NCBI GenBank assembly: GCA_002914805.1
Contig: JXTB01000180.1
Location: forward strand, 647,064-711,063
Direction of reading: 5' to 3'
DNA: 64,000 bases
Origin: Parasponia andersonii
Taxonomy: Eukaryota > Streptophyta > Magnoliopsida > Rosales > Cannabaceae
Shown: piece by piece, positions 1 through 12,654 of the stretch
How positions within the stretch are numbered: position 1 is the stretch's first letter
Layout of the letters: each line of letters starts with the position of its first letter
Notes under the pieces: generated by a model
What the model was told of the DNA's origin: nothing
Seen by the model: the letters and a program-made list of their open reading frames with translations, nothing else
Database searches by the model: none
Translations under genes and position numbers: made by a program

Positions 1-370
1 GTGGCACGGGGAGTCGACGCCGGCAGGTGGCGCGGGCGGATGACGCCGGGCGGCGGTCCTGCGGCGGATCTGGGCCACTCGGCCGAGAGAGAGAGAGACG
101 AGGGAGAGAGAGAGAGCTCGGGGGAGGGAGGAGAGAGAAGAGAGAGAGAGCTGAAAAAAAAAGTAGGCACGTGGCCCCCTTTTATTGGGCTGTGTAATTT
201 TTCAAAAATTGCACATAAGTCCCCAAAATTTCAAATCTCTATCAATCTGGTCCCCCAAAATTTGCAATTTAGTCCATCTGAGCAAAACTTTTGCAAATTA
301 GTCCCCACAATATTTTATCCGGAAAATTGGTAAATGCCCAAATTACCCTCGAAAATTCCGGGTATTTACA
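1..370 (-). mobile_element. End of an LTR-like repeat, cut by the window edge (family copy 1)
   Basis: A GC-rich stretch and a GAGA-rich tract lead into a segment with the phrases 'caatttagtcc' and 'aaattaccctcg', ending at 'tttaca' (370). The same order of segments closes the longer copy at 59130-61394. Read on the minus strand it starts TGTAAA, as an LTR would. The open frame at 1-333 lies wholly inside this repeat and is not a gene. It is a fossil of an LTR retrotransposon (probably Ty3/gypsy, inferred from LTR ends only); no coding part is present. Confidence 0.6.
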
Positions 371-2709
371 ATGCCAGTATTACTATTTTGGTTACTGAAT
401 AGTAGTTATAGAAATATACACAAGTTTAAAAGTTTATGATAAAATAGAGTATAAATTACAATATGAAGTCAACGCAAATACGAGATACTGCAATTTTTTT
501 TTTTTTTTTAAGTTTTTGAAGTCATGATAACCACTTACTCAAGAAACACAAATAAATGAGTGCAATTATAACTTACAATGATACCTAAATCTGTCAACTA
601 TACTCCCAAGAGGCACGTCCAACATTAGTTTTGTAATATATTTCAAATAAAAAGGTTTAGTACTGTGGAATAGTGTTTGATACAGTGAAAGAAGCAGATA
701 AAAGCAGTTGAATATTATGTAAAATATTTTTATACTAATAAAATAAAATATTATTCATTATTTATTTTGTGCATAATTTATTTAAATTAAGATCCATTTA
801 ATTGTATAATTATGTATTTTTGTGATTATGATATAAATTTAGAGAAGACATTTAATTATTTACAATTAATTAATTATGATAGCATCAATAAAAATAAGGT
901 TGATTATGTTGTAACAAACTTTGAAAAAATTGACTTATCTTGGTCAACTAAAGATAATTGGTGTAAGAAGACGTATACCAAAGTAGATCACAAATAAAAT
1001 TAATAGAAAAGAATCTCATAAAGTAATGTTTGAGTTGACTATGATTATATATACTCGAATATGGATTTATACAAATTACAAATAAGTGAAGTCAACCGAG
1101 ATCAATATTTTAGATCAATATTTTCTATAGTTTTGTAAAATATATTTTTTGAATTATATAATTACAATTAATAATAAATAATTTGATGACATAATATTTT
1201 TGGATCATAGAATTCAGAACTGATATAGTAAGTAAAATATTGACCGATGATCTTTAGAGAAATCAGTAAGATCTAAGAAAAATATGATCGTATTTTTATG
1301 ATATTATATAAAAGAGAAATTAGCAAAGAATTATTATGGCATAAAAAGTTACTCCAAAAATAATTATAGATAATTAAAGTACAATTTCAGTCCTTTAGGA
1401 GACCAATAAATTCTAGAATTAAATAATTAACAAGCTGTTAATTATTTGCAGTCATTGTTTGCAGTCATTGTACACGTCCTGTAAGATCCTCGTGTCAATA
1501 GTTACATTGTTATTAGATTGGACCGAGTGAAATTAAGATCCTCATGTCAGTAGTTACATTGTTATTAGATTGGACCGAGTGAAATTAAGATTGGATTGTT
1601 GAGTTGGACTACACAAGGTGCCAGAACCTGGCCAATAATTGAGCTAAGGCCTGTAAATAGTTAATATGGTCACCTTGTTTTACTTTTTAGTAACTTCTAA
1701 ATAAAACTAATAGGTATAGATAAACGTAAAGGAATTCAGTCTTTAGAATATGCTAGTTTCCAAATAAAGATTCCTAATAATTTCTGTCATTGATTTGGTT
1801 AACCTAGATATATATGATAGCTATTCCAAGATAGTTGTTCCAATTATGGTTGATGTTAACAAATCAGGAAAAACTTACTATGTTATTGACTAATTATCCA
1901 GAAAAAAAAAAAAAAAAAAGATAACTATGCATAGTTAAATGTTGCACGGATAAGAATTGGAAACAGGAAATTCTCGATACTGGAATTTATTGTCATTAAC
2001 TGAATTTGGCCAGTGATAGAAAAGCTACACACCATTATCATAGTGATAGTAGGTGTTTAGCACTTTTAAGTGCTTGCCTGTTTTATTTTTTCGTCTCATT
2101 TTTTTTATATAAGGAGACCTTAGACATCTCAAGTATGTACATATAAAAATTCAAAGAAATTCTGCAAGTTTATTTAGAGAGAGAAATTTTCAAAGATAAG
2201 TGAATAATCATATTTTGTTCTCTGATTTTGTTGAAGAATCCAGTGCGGTTATTAACTTGATAATTTTCTGTTTAGCATAAAAAGACCATATTCTTTGTGC
2301 GATTATACACAAAAATAATTCAGAAGATCTTTATAAGGTGGTTATATACTTGTTCATCTAACTTTACAAGCGATATGATATTGATATATGATTCTAGCCT
2401 ATTGTTATGAAATTTCCGTTGTGTTGTTTTATTGAAAAGTTATTGATAAATTTTCACCAAAAATTATTAAATTCTAAAAATACTATCAACTATCCCTTTT
2501 TCATAGTCTTTCCAACTATGTTAACGTATAGGAAAGTGTCTTATACATTCTGTAGTATTTTACACATTATAATTAGGAGTACCTATACTAGTCTTGGAGC
2601 CCTTGTTTCATCAGATTTGTAAGGTTTTGTTTAATTGCCTAGATTTATGAGGTCCTTGTTTAAGCTTATATCATATTTAATTATCAGATATTATAAAATC
2701 TTGTTTTTT
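371..2709. other. Gene-free AT-rich stretch
   Basis: No coding region is supported here; the short open frames are low-complexity. It contains homopolymer runs (T near 495-509, A near 1902-1919), one short tandem duplication listed separately, and a TATA-like 'ttttttatataagg' near 2100 followed by a transcript-leader-like stretch. The last could be a decayed LTR promoter, but that is a guess. Confidence 0.5.
1483..1586. repeat. Two-copy tandem duplication, 52-bp unit
   Basis: The unit beginning 'aagatcctcgtgtcaatag' at 1483 recurs at 1535 with only a few changes, and the sequence after the second copy again begins 'aagatt' (1587). It is probably a slippage-type duplication in non-coding DNA. 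Confidence 0.85.
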
Positions 2710-4681
2710 AAGAAGGGCAAAAGGTTCTTTTGACCAATTTTTTTTTTTTAAATATCAGATTTTTTTCTTTTCTCTCTCTCCCTCGTCTGATCTCTCTTTG
2801 CTCTCACTCTCTCAGTTTCTCTCTCATTCTCACCCGCTCCTTTTGTCATTTCTCTCTCTTTCTCTCTTCCGCCGTTCTCTCTATCCTCGGAGTGCCCGCC
2901 GCCACACCCAAATAAGCGTGCTGCCTAGCCGAGCTAATAACCGGAGCTTCGAGATGCCGAACCGCCGCGTTGCCGAGGGAGGGAGCAAAGCTCCACCGCT
3001 GCCGTCGCTCGCCAGCGCGAATTCCGACGATGAAAAGCCGCGAAACCGGCGGCAATCGAATTCTCTCGTCATGGGCTTTCTCCAGGTATATATATCACGA
3101 TCTCATTTTGCCCGGATTAAAAGTTGCCATTTTTGCGTAATTTTGAGCTCGAGTTTGACTTCTGATCCGATTGTTAGATTTCGTTTTTGTTGTCATTTTT
3201 GGAATTTGAGCTCGAGTTCGACTTTTGATCCGACCGTTAGATTTCTTTTTTATTATCATTTTTGGAATGTACTCAGAAAATGATGAACTTTGATATATAT
3301 ATTGACTATATTTGGTGATCGGCACGAAAAACCATATCTAACGGCTTAGATTTTGTCTCGTTTTGCATGACACCGGTCCGGTGTTAGCCCAGACCCGAAC
3401 TGATCAAATCATATGTCTTATCTAGCTGTTTTGGGTGCTAGGAGTTTAGTAAAGAGGTTTGTTTGTCGATTCGAAGCTCCATTGAGGAGTTGATTTTTCA
3501 CAAGCGAGTGATCGAGGGCTTGGAATTGGCTCCCGACCCTCCGAGCGATCGTTCAACGGCACCTTGAGAACCCATTGGCGTGATCTAGTGAGGTAGGGGT
3601 TCAATTACTAAGTTTTATACTTATTTTGATTTAAAATGTGCATTATGACGTATTTCTTGAAAATGTCGATTTTCATGTAATTCAATGGTTTGATTAAATA
3701 GTTGATAAATTTGTGAACTGTTGAGATATATTAGATTGTTCTAAGATTAGACTATATGGTTTTTATGCAGGTTTAAAATTTTGGTTTTGGGAAAATGCAG
3801 CTATTATGCTGTCCAATTTTCTGTAAATCCCAGAATAATACCAAATGAGTATTAAAGTATGATTTCTTAAAATACTTGATGCATGGTTATTATACACTCT
3901 ATGACATATTGTACCTACCATAGGATCACGTACTTGAGTTATATTTTAGTATCATGATATTTAGATCGCTGGCGAGTTGCTGCAGTGCTTGGTGAGAGAC
4001 CTAGGCCCCTACGTAGGAATTGCTGACACACCTCCGGGTAGTATCAGAATGCTGGATACCTCTGTTACGGAGGTATTACAAGACCGTGAAGGGAGGATGA
4101 GAGCTCATGTATATACTTGTACTTGGTTGATTTATGATATGTACAATAATAAATATGATTTCTTATGATTTTGATTTTCTTGCAAACTTATTTTATAAAT
4201 GGATTTTGGAAAGATGCGAACCATGCAGGTTTGAAAGGTTGCATTCATATCAAAAATGGTATTTGAAATTCCTACTGAGCATACGAATGCTCACCCCTTT
4301 TCTTTCCCTTCTCAGGTGGTTTATAGTGTGACTTGAACAACTCCGGGACGGAGTAATCTAAGGAGAAGTTTATCCTAAATTTGTGGTTGGTAATTATCTA
4401 GATACTCACCTTAAACTTGTAATAATATTTAAGACTCATATTTTGGATTTAGTTTGTATTATCTATATTGTCCACTGGTGATGACGATGTGATGCATATT
4501 TATGTTTTATTACTATTATTAACCGTTTATGTCTTGTGGTGATCACAAACTCTGGAAATTTAAAATTTGAATTATTTTTGTAAACTAGTTGTCGTCTTTC
4601 TAAAATTTTCTAAAATAAATTATGAATTTCTACTTGTAAAATTTCTTTTCTGCCACTGGCCCAAGGTTTGGGTCGTGAACT
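2710..4681 (+). mobile_element. LTR-like repeat, opposite orientation (family copy 2)
   Basis: This is the reverse-oriented relative of the copies at 8209-10200 and 59130-61394. Shared landmarks in the same order are a CT-rich tract (2765-2880), a GC-rich block, 'ccaggtatatatatc' near 3075, 'gttttgggtgctaggag' near 3430, 'ccctccgagcgatcg' near 3535, 'cctactgagca' near 4271, 'tctcaggtggt' near 4310 and a terminal 'tttgggtcgtga' (about 4667-4678). No gag or pol and no primer-binding site follow it, so it looks like a solo LTR. Its start is uncertain because this end is poorly preserved. It is an old fossil, clearly diverged from its relatives. Confidence 0.65.
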
Positions 4682-4988
4682 AGATAATTCTAGTGAATAG
4701 TCAATATAGCTAGAGTAATTTTTTGGTGAGTGCGTGAGGATTCAACTAGAATTTAAAGTTGAGAAACTTCTATAGGACAAAGAGAAATCAATAATGCTCG
4801 TATGGTTTGTAATTTTGATTGTCGTTTGTAGATTTATTGAAATAATATTGCCCTGACAATATTAATTTTGTACGTTATTTATCAATGGTTTGAGAGTAAA
4901 GTTACACTAAATCTCTCACTAAATTAGTAATTTCTCTTTATTTTATGAAATCAAAATATGGTTGACTGAAGAAGTATATATATATATG
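4682..4988. other. Short gene-free AT-rich spacer
   Basis: It lies between the LTR-like copy and the next small element. I see nothing beyond AT-rich sequence and a short TA run near 4977-4987. Confidence 0.5.
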
Positions 4989-5300
4989 GCACCAATCCAG
5001 TAGGTATTTTTTTTTTTTTATCTATACATAAGTATCAATTTGGCCAATGAAAATTTAGCATGCACATTTTTTATTGTAAAAAATAAGAAAGAGAAAAAAT
5101 ATTAATAATGCACGTCTTTTCATGCACTTCATTATAGCCAATGAAAATTTAGCATTATCATTTTTTATTGTAAAAAATAAAATAGAGAAAAAGCATTAAT
5201 GATACACGTCTTTTCATGTACTTCATTATAACCAACGATTGAAAAAAATACCTACCCATAGAAAAAATAAAAATACGTATTGGAAAAATAAAAATACGTA
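4989..5300. mobile_element. MITE-like element with internal duplication, relative of 27451-27676
   Basis: It begins 'gcaccaatccagtaggtatt' followed by a T run, as does the element at 27451, and is preceded by a TA run as that one is. Inside, a ~100-bp segment starting 'ccaatgaaaatttagca' occurs twice (about 5042 and 5140), whereas the relative has it once. The right end carries 'aatacctaccca' plus a doubled 'tattggaaaaataaaaatacg' type motif, so the terminal inverted repeat is degenerate. It is a non-autonomous DNA element of unknown superfamily. Confidence 0.6.
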
Positions 5301-6936
5301 TTGGAAAAATATATATATATTCCAAATTAACGCAGAAAACTATTTGAACTTTATTGGTAGAGTTGCCAAAATAATTGAATCCAGGCATTTGAAAGGGATA
5401 TATGATAATATGTAATATATGTCGGGCAAGTGCTTGCTACTCATGGCCACATCACTTAGACATTAGAGTCAGAGTCAATCATCAATGTAAAACATAAATT
5501 ATTTTCAGAGAATCAACCGACAAATTGATCAACAACTTTACTAAAGAAAATAAAATAATGTTAAAAACTTGATGTATTAATTTATTATAAATTAATTATA
5601 ATTATATTATAAATAATATTTATGTAAAATTCACTACAATTATATTTCGTTTGATATTGGCCATCAACGATATTTTATAGTATTGCTTGCCAAGTAAAAG
5701 CATCAAATTTCAAAACTTCACAATTAATCAAAGATTTTAACGGAACAATATGAAAGAATTAGTGATGACATGATTTTAATAAAAATATTTGAACTCATAT
5801 TGGTAATTAATACACAAGAAGTTGTGATAAAGTATTGCGCAAAATATTATTAGAAAATTATGAGATAGATTAAGGAAAGAGATCTTTAATAGAATTTTTT
5901 TTAAGAAGATACTTAATAGATTTGAAACAAGCAATTTATTTTTTTTTAAATTGTGTCGCATATAATAATTAATTCTGATGTAATTTTAGTATGATTGAAT
6001 AGGGAAATAATTATTTTCAAGTTTAAGATACATGAGCGAATATCAATTGGCTATTTGTTCCTTTTATTTATTTTTTCTTTCGATGGTTTAGACAACTAAA
6101 AAAATAAAAGAGTGTCTTTTCATGTTTCCAGAAACAAACAAACTTTTCGTAAAACAAAAAGCTGCTTCGAATTTCGATTCCGTCTAAAAAGGCAAAATTA
6201 TTCTCTAGTTTCTAATCAACTCTAATTTTTGGAAAAATGCTAATAAATATGTGTTGTTTACCGCAATAACCAAGGATGAACTAAAAAAAAAAAAACCTAA
6301 TTCCGAAATTTAAACTCGGCTAAATAGTATAAAAGATTAAGAATTTATGAAAATTGACTCTATTTTTTGACATATTTTAATAACGAAAAAATAATAATAT
6401 TTTTTTTTATAAAAATTAAATTAATTGTTAATTTTAAGATATATTTTTTTCGATTTATCCTAACAACTAATACGAAGAGATATAGACGTGCGATTGGTCA
6501 CAAAATTATGTGTGCATTCACATTTGTTGGTACGTGTATGCTGCTAAACGACTGTATCCAGCAACATTACTCTAATTTTTGATCAGCTGCTGCTATATAC
6601 CACTTTTTGTCTAATTAAAAAAATCAGCTTATATTTCGTAAAAAATAACGCCAAGTAGAATACGTAGCTTTGCATGTCTGTTTTTTATGTATATAGAAAT
6701 TTTCTTTTCGGCTTACGCATTTTTTAGGAGGATTGCTGATCCTTTTCTATTCGTACTGAGAAAAAAGTGACTACCAAACCAAAAGATAAATGAAATGCTT
6801 CTTACGTCAATTTAATTGAATGGTTCAACATATTTGCGTTAGTTTAAATTAATTCTTCCTTCCTAGTAATTAAGATCATTAATTTTTAAATCATGAGTCG
6901 ATTATTCTATAAAGACTAATAAGAAAATCAATTTGA
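5301..6936. other. Gene-free AT-rich stretch
   Basis: The short open frames at 5776-5961 and 6367-6582 are AT-rich, show no family signature and are probably chance. No RNA gene or repeat structure is clear here. Confidence 0.45.
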
Positions 6937-7545
6937 GACCGTTTGGTTTGATTGAATTCATAAGTTTGGTTGAACATTAGAATTAATATCAGAATAAAGA
7001 TTAACGTATTTAGTTAGTAGCTGGAATAAAATAGAATAATACCTATTTGATAACAGTATCCCTATAACATTAATCCTTACTTTATGTTTTACAATAATAT
7101 ATTATGTTTTATAATAATGTACAAAAATATATTTAGAGTTCTCATCATTTAATAATAACAAAAATAATTACTATATCTAAATAAAAACATAAATTAAATC
7201 AAAATATTTTTTTATGCAGATCAAATTATAATTACTATTTGTTAGACGTTTACACAATAGTAGTTCTCAAAAGTTACGATAATATTTTAGAAAAATAATA
7301 TGTTAAATATTAAAAGATAATTTAAACGTTAATATTGAAATGTTTTAAATAATTTAGCACTGGAATGAAAAGGCTATTCTAATGGTCTACTCTAGGAATA
7401 AGTATTCCACCATATTGATGGGATAATCATTTCATAGGAATAGCCTATGTATGTGTATAAAATCAAGTATAGGAATGAATATTTGTAGGAATAGCCATTC
7501 TATTCAAACGAGTATTCCATCGTACTAAACACCAATTTAAACTAG
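6937..7545. mobile_element. Possible non-autonomous DNA transposon (about 0.6 kb)
   Basis: The left edge 'gaccgtttggtttg' and the right edge 'gtactaaacacc' are imperfect inverted repeats of each other. A direct 'caattt' stands just outside both edges (about 6929-6935 and after 7530) and could be the target duplication. Internal sequence repeats 'ggaatag' and 'attcc' blocks, as many plant MITEs with TTTGGTT-type ends do. There is no coding capacity. The superfamily (hAT- or PIF-like) is not decided. Confidence 0.45.
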
Positions 7546-8208
7546 TCTACTATGATAATTATTATGCACATTATTGGTAAATTTGTTACTTTCTTCCGTG
7601 ATAAAATATAACAGGATCTACAAATGTTCTCTAATTCTATTGACCGCCCTTCGTGGATTAAAAAGAGATAAAAAGAAAACTAGTTTCCTAATTTTTCATC
7701 GTGGCCAAGACAAGCTTTCCAAACTGATCACCGTTAATTAATATTCTTTTTAATGACTAAGCCGATTAGCTTCTTTACTCCATTTTCTATCGTTGGTCTT
7801 TGAAAATGACAAACCTAACTGAAAGAGGCCCAATAAAAATGGTCAAATCCTCACGGGCGCCCGAGAGACAGACAGCACAGCATTGGCCAATATTTTCACT
7901 CCAACCTCAATGAAAATACATGTACGGAAAAGTATACTATCTTTTCAACGGAAAGAAAGAGAGAAGTGGGATTATGAAACTTAACTATATTGGAAGAACT
8001 CAAATTAACTGTCTAAATTTAGTGTTCTAATAGCACGAGGATTTGGCCGCAAGCACCAACTTGCATTTATAAGGATATATTTTCTTTCCCTCAGCTTCAG
8101 GCACATCAAAAAGTAATTACGTCAACATCAAGTCGAAAGGAAAAGCAATTGTAAAGGAGATATGAATCGAGGGTATTAAAATTATATATATATATACATA
8201 TGTATATA
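7546..8208. other. Gene-free spacer
   Basis: AT-rich sequence with no supported gene. A short GC-richer patch near 7850-7900 ('cacgggcgcccgagag') has no recognisable meaning. It ends in a TA-rich run next to the LTR-like copy. Confidence 0.45.
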
Positions 8209-8789
8209 TGTCACGACTAAAAATCGGGCAGTGACAGAAGTGCAATTTCACAAAAGTGGAAAATTCCTAGATTTATTTAAAAAGTGTCAAAAGTTCTAGT
8301 TTTTATAAAACGGTCCATTTAAATAAAATAACTGGAATTCCATCCCGTAAACCACTCCTATAATTCATATACACCATTAAATATAGACTGAATAATAATT
8401 AAAATCACGAAGTCAAATATAAGTCCAAGTATCACCATCATCCCCAACAAAAGTCAAATAACAGAATGGCAAACATAAGTTCACAGACAAAAAAAGAAAG
8501 CAGTAATCTTAGTTCAATGCTAATACAAAACCCAAATAGTTCAAAGACTACGACAACAACCTCCTAGCAGTACCAAGAGACGAACTGCAATCCAGATGAC
8601 CTCTTACTCTTCTTGATCACCGAGATCGCACTGGACACCACCTGCGGAAGAAGGTAAGAGGGTGTGCATAAAATGCTCAGTAGGAAAAACAATTACCCAG
8701 TCGAAAATATTTTAGTGATGGAGAATTCTTGCATGGTTTGTTTAGTCTAAAACATACATATATATATATATATAATCCAAACCGGAAAT

Positions 8790-8848
<59 letters not shown>

Positions 8849-10200
8849 CAGTGCAATCAAAACCATTCAATTCATATGCACATGACACAAATCAACCCAT
8901 ACCCATGAGCTCTCATCCTCTCATCTGTAGAAACCCAGAATGATGGCACTAAGTATGCCTAACAGCCTACCTGATACTTAAGTCCATACCCGAAGGGGAC
9001 ACCCATGTGTCGCCTACCAAACCTGGAGGGACAACCGAATTACCTACGCCTGCCAAATGGGGAGGTAATCAGAAGTAACAAAACTCTGCGCGGGTTTACG
9101 GACTCTACACCGACAGTGAGGCACGCAACGCCACTCTGTAAACCCACGATGCTAACACGGTGCTCATGTATAATCCTATGACACATGTAATACAGAACTG
9201 AAGTGTGAAAATAATTATACTCTAGTTTTTCGGTAAAATCAGCATATTAGATTTTTATAGAAAAACGGGCAGAATAACGGCCCTATTTTTAATATACCCA
9301 AAATAACCTGCACTCAGAAAATTCCCAGAGCAATACAGTATAAATCTCATACAACCAATTCCCATCACAGATATTTAAATAGTCTAGAAATCACATTTCT
9401 TCTCATACGTTGCAGAAAGTAAGTTTTATTCGAAAATGATTTAAAACAGAGGTAATTGAATCCCTACCTCACTTGAATAGCAATACCACGCTATTGAATT
9501 CTTAAGGTGTCGTTGACGATCACCCAGAGGATTGGAAACCAATTCCAAGCCATCGATCGTCCTCTTGCGAAAAACTAACTTCTCATCGGAGCTTCAATTC
9601 CACAAACGAACCTCTTTGCTGAATTCCTAGCACCCAAAATAGCTAGGTTAGACATATAACTTGTCCAATTTAGGTCCAGGCCCACACCGGGCCGGTGGCA
9701 CGTAAAACGAGATAAATCTTGACTATCCGATCTCGATTTCTGTGTCGGTCACTAAACATAGGCAATATATATATATATATCAAATTCTTCATTTTCTGAG
9801 TACAATCCAAAAATGACAATAAAAACACAATCCAACGGCCGGATCACAAAGTCAAAGTTAAACTCGAAATACCCAAAAATGGCAACTTTCAATCCGTGCA
9901 AAATGAGATTGAGATATATATACCTTGATGATCCTTGAGATGAGACGAATCCAACGGGACCGGTTGGGGGTCGAATGGACGCTAGAATCGTCGTCGGTGG
10001 CCAAAAATCCGAAACGACGACTTGGAGGTTTTCCAGCGATGTAGACGTCGGCAATGACCGGGGAAGGGAAGCAGAACTTCGGCGCAGTCTGCGAGTCGAC
10101 AACAGTCGATGGCACGGGCGGACGATGGCGGGACCTTTGGCTTGCAAGTTTTACTATCTCATTATTAGTACCTTTTGAACCAAAGCAAGAGAGAGAGAGA
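8209..10200 (-). mobile_element. LTR-like repeat (family copy 3)
   Basis: It starts TGTCACGACT at 8209 and follows the 59130 copy closely, for example in 'ggaaaattcctagatttatttaaaa'-type text, the 'cttcttgatcaccgagatcgcactgg' region near 8612-8638 and the block near 9880-9930. It holds a (TA)n microsatellite at 8791-8846. It looks incomplete at its right side compared with the 59130 copy, has no gag-pol next to it, and is a fossil of the same LTR family. The open frames inside it (9752-10316) are not genes. Confidence 0.7.
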
Positions 10201-10508
10201 GAAATTAAATTGCTACACATCGGAGATCTCATATATGAATGATTATGTACATCTAGGCGACTCAACATGTGAATGAAAAGTAATAATTCACGCACTTTCA
10301 TTATGATATTCGACACAATATAAATAATTTTCCAGTGAGAATCTTAATTTTATATATGTAGATGTATATTTAAATAATTGATTTTCATTCTCTAGGCCAC
10401 TACTATTTTGATTAATTAGAGCTTCATTAAGCATGAAATCAACTTGTGCATCTTACTAGTAAGTAGTCATCCATAAATTAGCTTGAGGAAGGTTAATTAG
10501 TAGCAAAA

Positions 10509-10930
10509 ATGCAAAAGGAAATAACAATGAGCGGAACTTCTAAACATGTTCTTGTCTTATTTTCTATTTTGTTATTTTCATCCTCTCGATCATTACGGAT
10601 GTCAGTAATAAAGGTGAGTTCTAAGTCTAGCAGCAATTAATTTTCTAGTATTATATAATCTAATTATAAGTTGCATTTAGTGACTAAGTAAATCAGCTTA
10701 TTATGTTTTTGTGTACTAATATTGTCATTTAATTAATTTTGTTTCGATTAAAGGATGTATATGGGACTGGGAGTGGCGCCAAAGGAGTATTGCGAGCAAT
10801 TAAGTGAGACATAGCATAAGAGATGTAGGCTTTCACCAAATTGTGATGAAAAATGTAGGGAAATGGAGAATGCCACTTTCGGACTTTGCCGTGGACGTTG
10901 GTCAAGCAAATGCATGTGAACAATGACATG
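10509..10930 (+). pseudogene. Decayed defensin-like cysteine-rich peptide gene (fossil)
   Basis: Two exon-like blocks (10509-10613 and 10754-about 10930) are separated by a ~140-bp GT-AG intron, the usual plant DEFL layout. The first block encodes a hydrophobic, signal-peptide-like stretch (VLVLFSILLFSSS). The second carries a cysteine spacing like a defensin C-terminal half: CRLSPNCDEKC, then a G-x-C segment and a KCMC-type end. Plant defensins are secreted antimicrobial or signalling peptides. The gene looks broken, with about two interruptions, so I treat it as a fossil. The DEFL assignment rests on cysteine spacing and gene layout only. Confidence 0.5.
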
Positions 10931-12640
10931 CATAATAACACATACATGCATACATACATGTATGTGGGTTTCTTTTTTTCTTTTTTTCTTTTTTTTTTTC
11001 CTTTTTAAAGTTTTCTCCTATCAGGAGATTGGACTATTGTAGTATGATATATTTTCGAATTTGAGACAGTTACTTTATCTAATAATTAACTAATTAAGCG
11101 ATGTCCATATATGTCTCCAAACCAAAAGAAAAGACTTTGAATCACGTCATCATATCTAATACCAACAATCAAAGTCTCACTCAGCCTAATTTTCTCTTTT
11201 CAAAGAGTAATCCTCTTTAGTTTTAGTCATCCACGTATAATTGTAAAGAAAATTAGGGAAACTGAACAAGTATCCTTCGCAAAGAGAGCCACTTTATCGC
11301 AATTCAACAACTTGTGTTTGTTTATGCTTTCATGGATGAATTGTCTTTGTTTTCAATTAGTAAGTTTAACTTCTTTTTTTTTTTTTGGACGTGGAAAAGT
11401 TTTTATGTGAAATCGGATTTTTGCGATTTGTCTTTNCTGGAAAAACCAGCATGAAATAATAGTAATAACAATAGTCTTAGAATTCACTTTTTAACTTTAG
11501 TCTTTAGCAGGGTCTTTTTAATTATTTGATTTATAGTAAGTTTTTATTCTTAAGTTTCAAAGTTAACCTAATTTTTTTCCCATTTAGTTGAGATTTATTT
11601 ATTGACAGGTTGAGTTTTATGAATGGACTAGAAGAAATTTTTTATTAATTAGTTGAGTTTTGTCAATTAATTAGATGAGGTTTGAAACCATAGTAAGGAA
11701 CCACCAAGTAGGGTGGTGGAGAATTTGGGAGCCTTCTACTTTACAGTCGGGTTTCAAATTGGGATATGTGTACTTCAAATACGGAATTAAGTTCCATGGC
11801 CCTATCCCACCTACCATGGCCAGCAGTAAAATTTAACTCGTCCCCAAAATTGGGATAGGTATTTTGGGAAACTTCTCATTCAAAAGATCTTAGAAATGCT
11901 ATCTATAAAAGAACCCCTATATATTAAGCACATCGTGCCAAGTTAGGAACATTTTTGGAAATCAGAAAGACAAGAGAAAATTTATCTTTTTCCTCTCAAA
12001 ACCACCCCACAACTGCCCCCCGAAACCCATTTTGCTAGTTTTTGGTCGGAAATGGCCAAAACCCGTTCCTCCCAAAGTCGCAGTAGGGGAAGACAAACGG
12101 CTTCGAAGAACCCAAGCACTTTGTTTCCTTCTAAGTTGTTTTCTGAATTGACGTCGAAGCCTCCAATACCTTCCTCGAAGAGCCTAATCCAATAAAGTCT
12201 CGACTTGAAGAGTACGGGCACAATAAAAGCATCGGAGAGTGAAGTACAGTTTAGTACTTTATGTATTTTTTGGAACAAAAAAAACAAATCTTTGTTTTGG
12301 ATGTTGACATGGTGGAAAATTTTTTTGTGACGATGGTTTTATTTGGTTAGGGTTTAGGTGTTGGTTTCTGGCAGAGAAACAGACTAGGATTTTAGTATAT
12401 GTTTTTTTGGGGTAATTTTGATGTCGGAAAACCTGTGGAGGCAGAGATAGGAAATGGTTATGGTTATGGTTCATGACATGGGAAAGTTAATTTGGCTTTG
12501 GTTTGATATTATATTTTATATTAGGAATTATTTTTTAAATAGTAGTTTATTTGTGTGTTTTGATCATTTTTGTGTTTATTGTTTTGATCAATTATATTTA
12601 TAAAGTTTTTGTTAGTGTTTTATGAAAACTTGGTGAGGTT
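10931..12640. other. Gene-free stretch with T-rich microsatellite and one unresolved base
   Basis: A run of 'ttttttc' type repeats lies at about 10971-11002. One undetermined base (n) stands at 11436. Two overlapping minus-strand open frames (11982-12287, 101 codons; 12259-12474, 71 codons) show no family signature, lack a shared frame and have no convincing splice link. They could be remains of a gene, but I cannot support one. Confidence 0.4.
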
Positions 12641-12654
12641 ATGTTTATTTTAAG

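Noticed and set aside
1-333. 110-codon GC-rich plus-strand frame
   Set aside because: It lies entirely in the LTR-like repeat shared with 60960-61394 and covers its GAGA tract; no protein family is seen.
2798-3283. 161-codon plus-strand frame and its minus-strand shadows
   Set aside because: It spans the CT-rich and GC-rich part of the LTR-like copy and is not kept open in the other copies.
9752-10316. Overlapping 131- and 152-codon minus-strand frames
   Set aside because: They fall in the LTR-like copy, are mutually out of frame, and lack any domain signature.
11982-12474. Two overlapping minus-strand frames as a possible gene
   Set aside because: They are in different frames without a convincing splice link, and no family resemblance was found.
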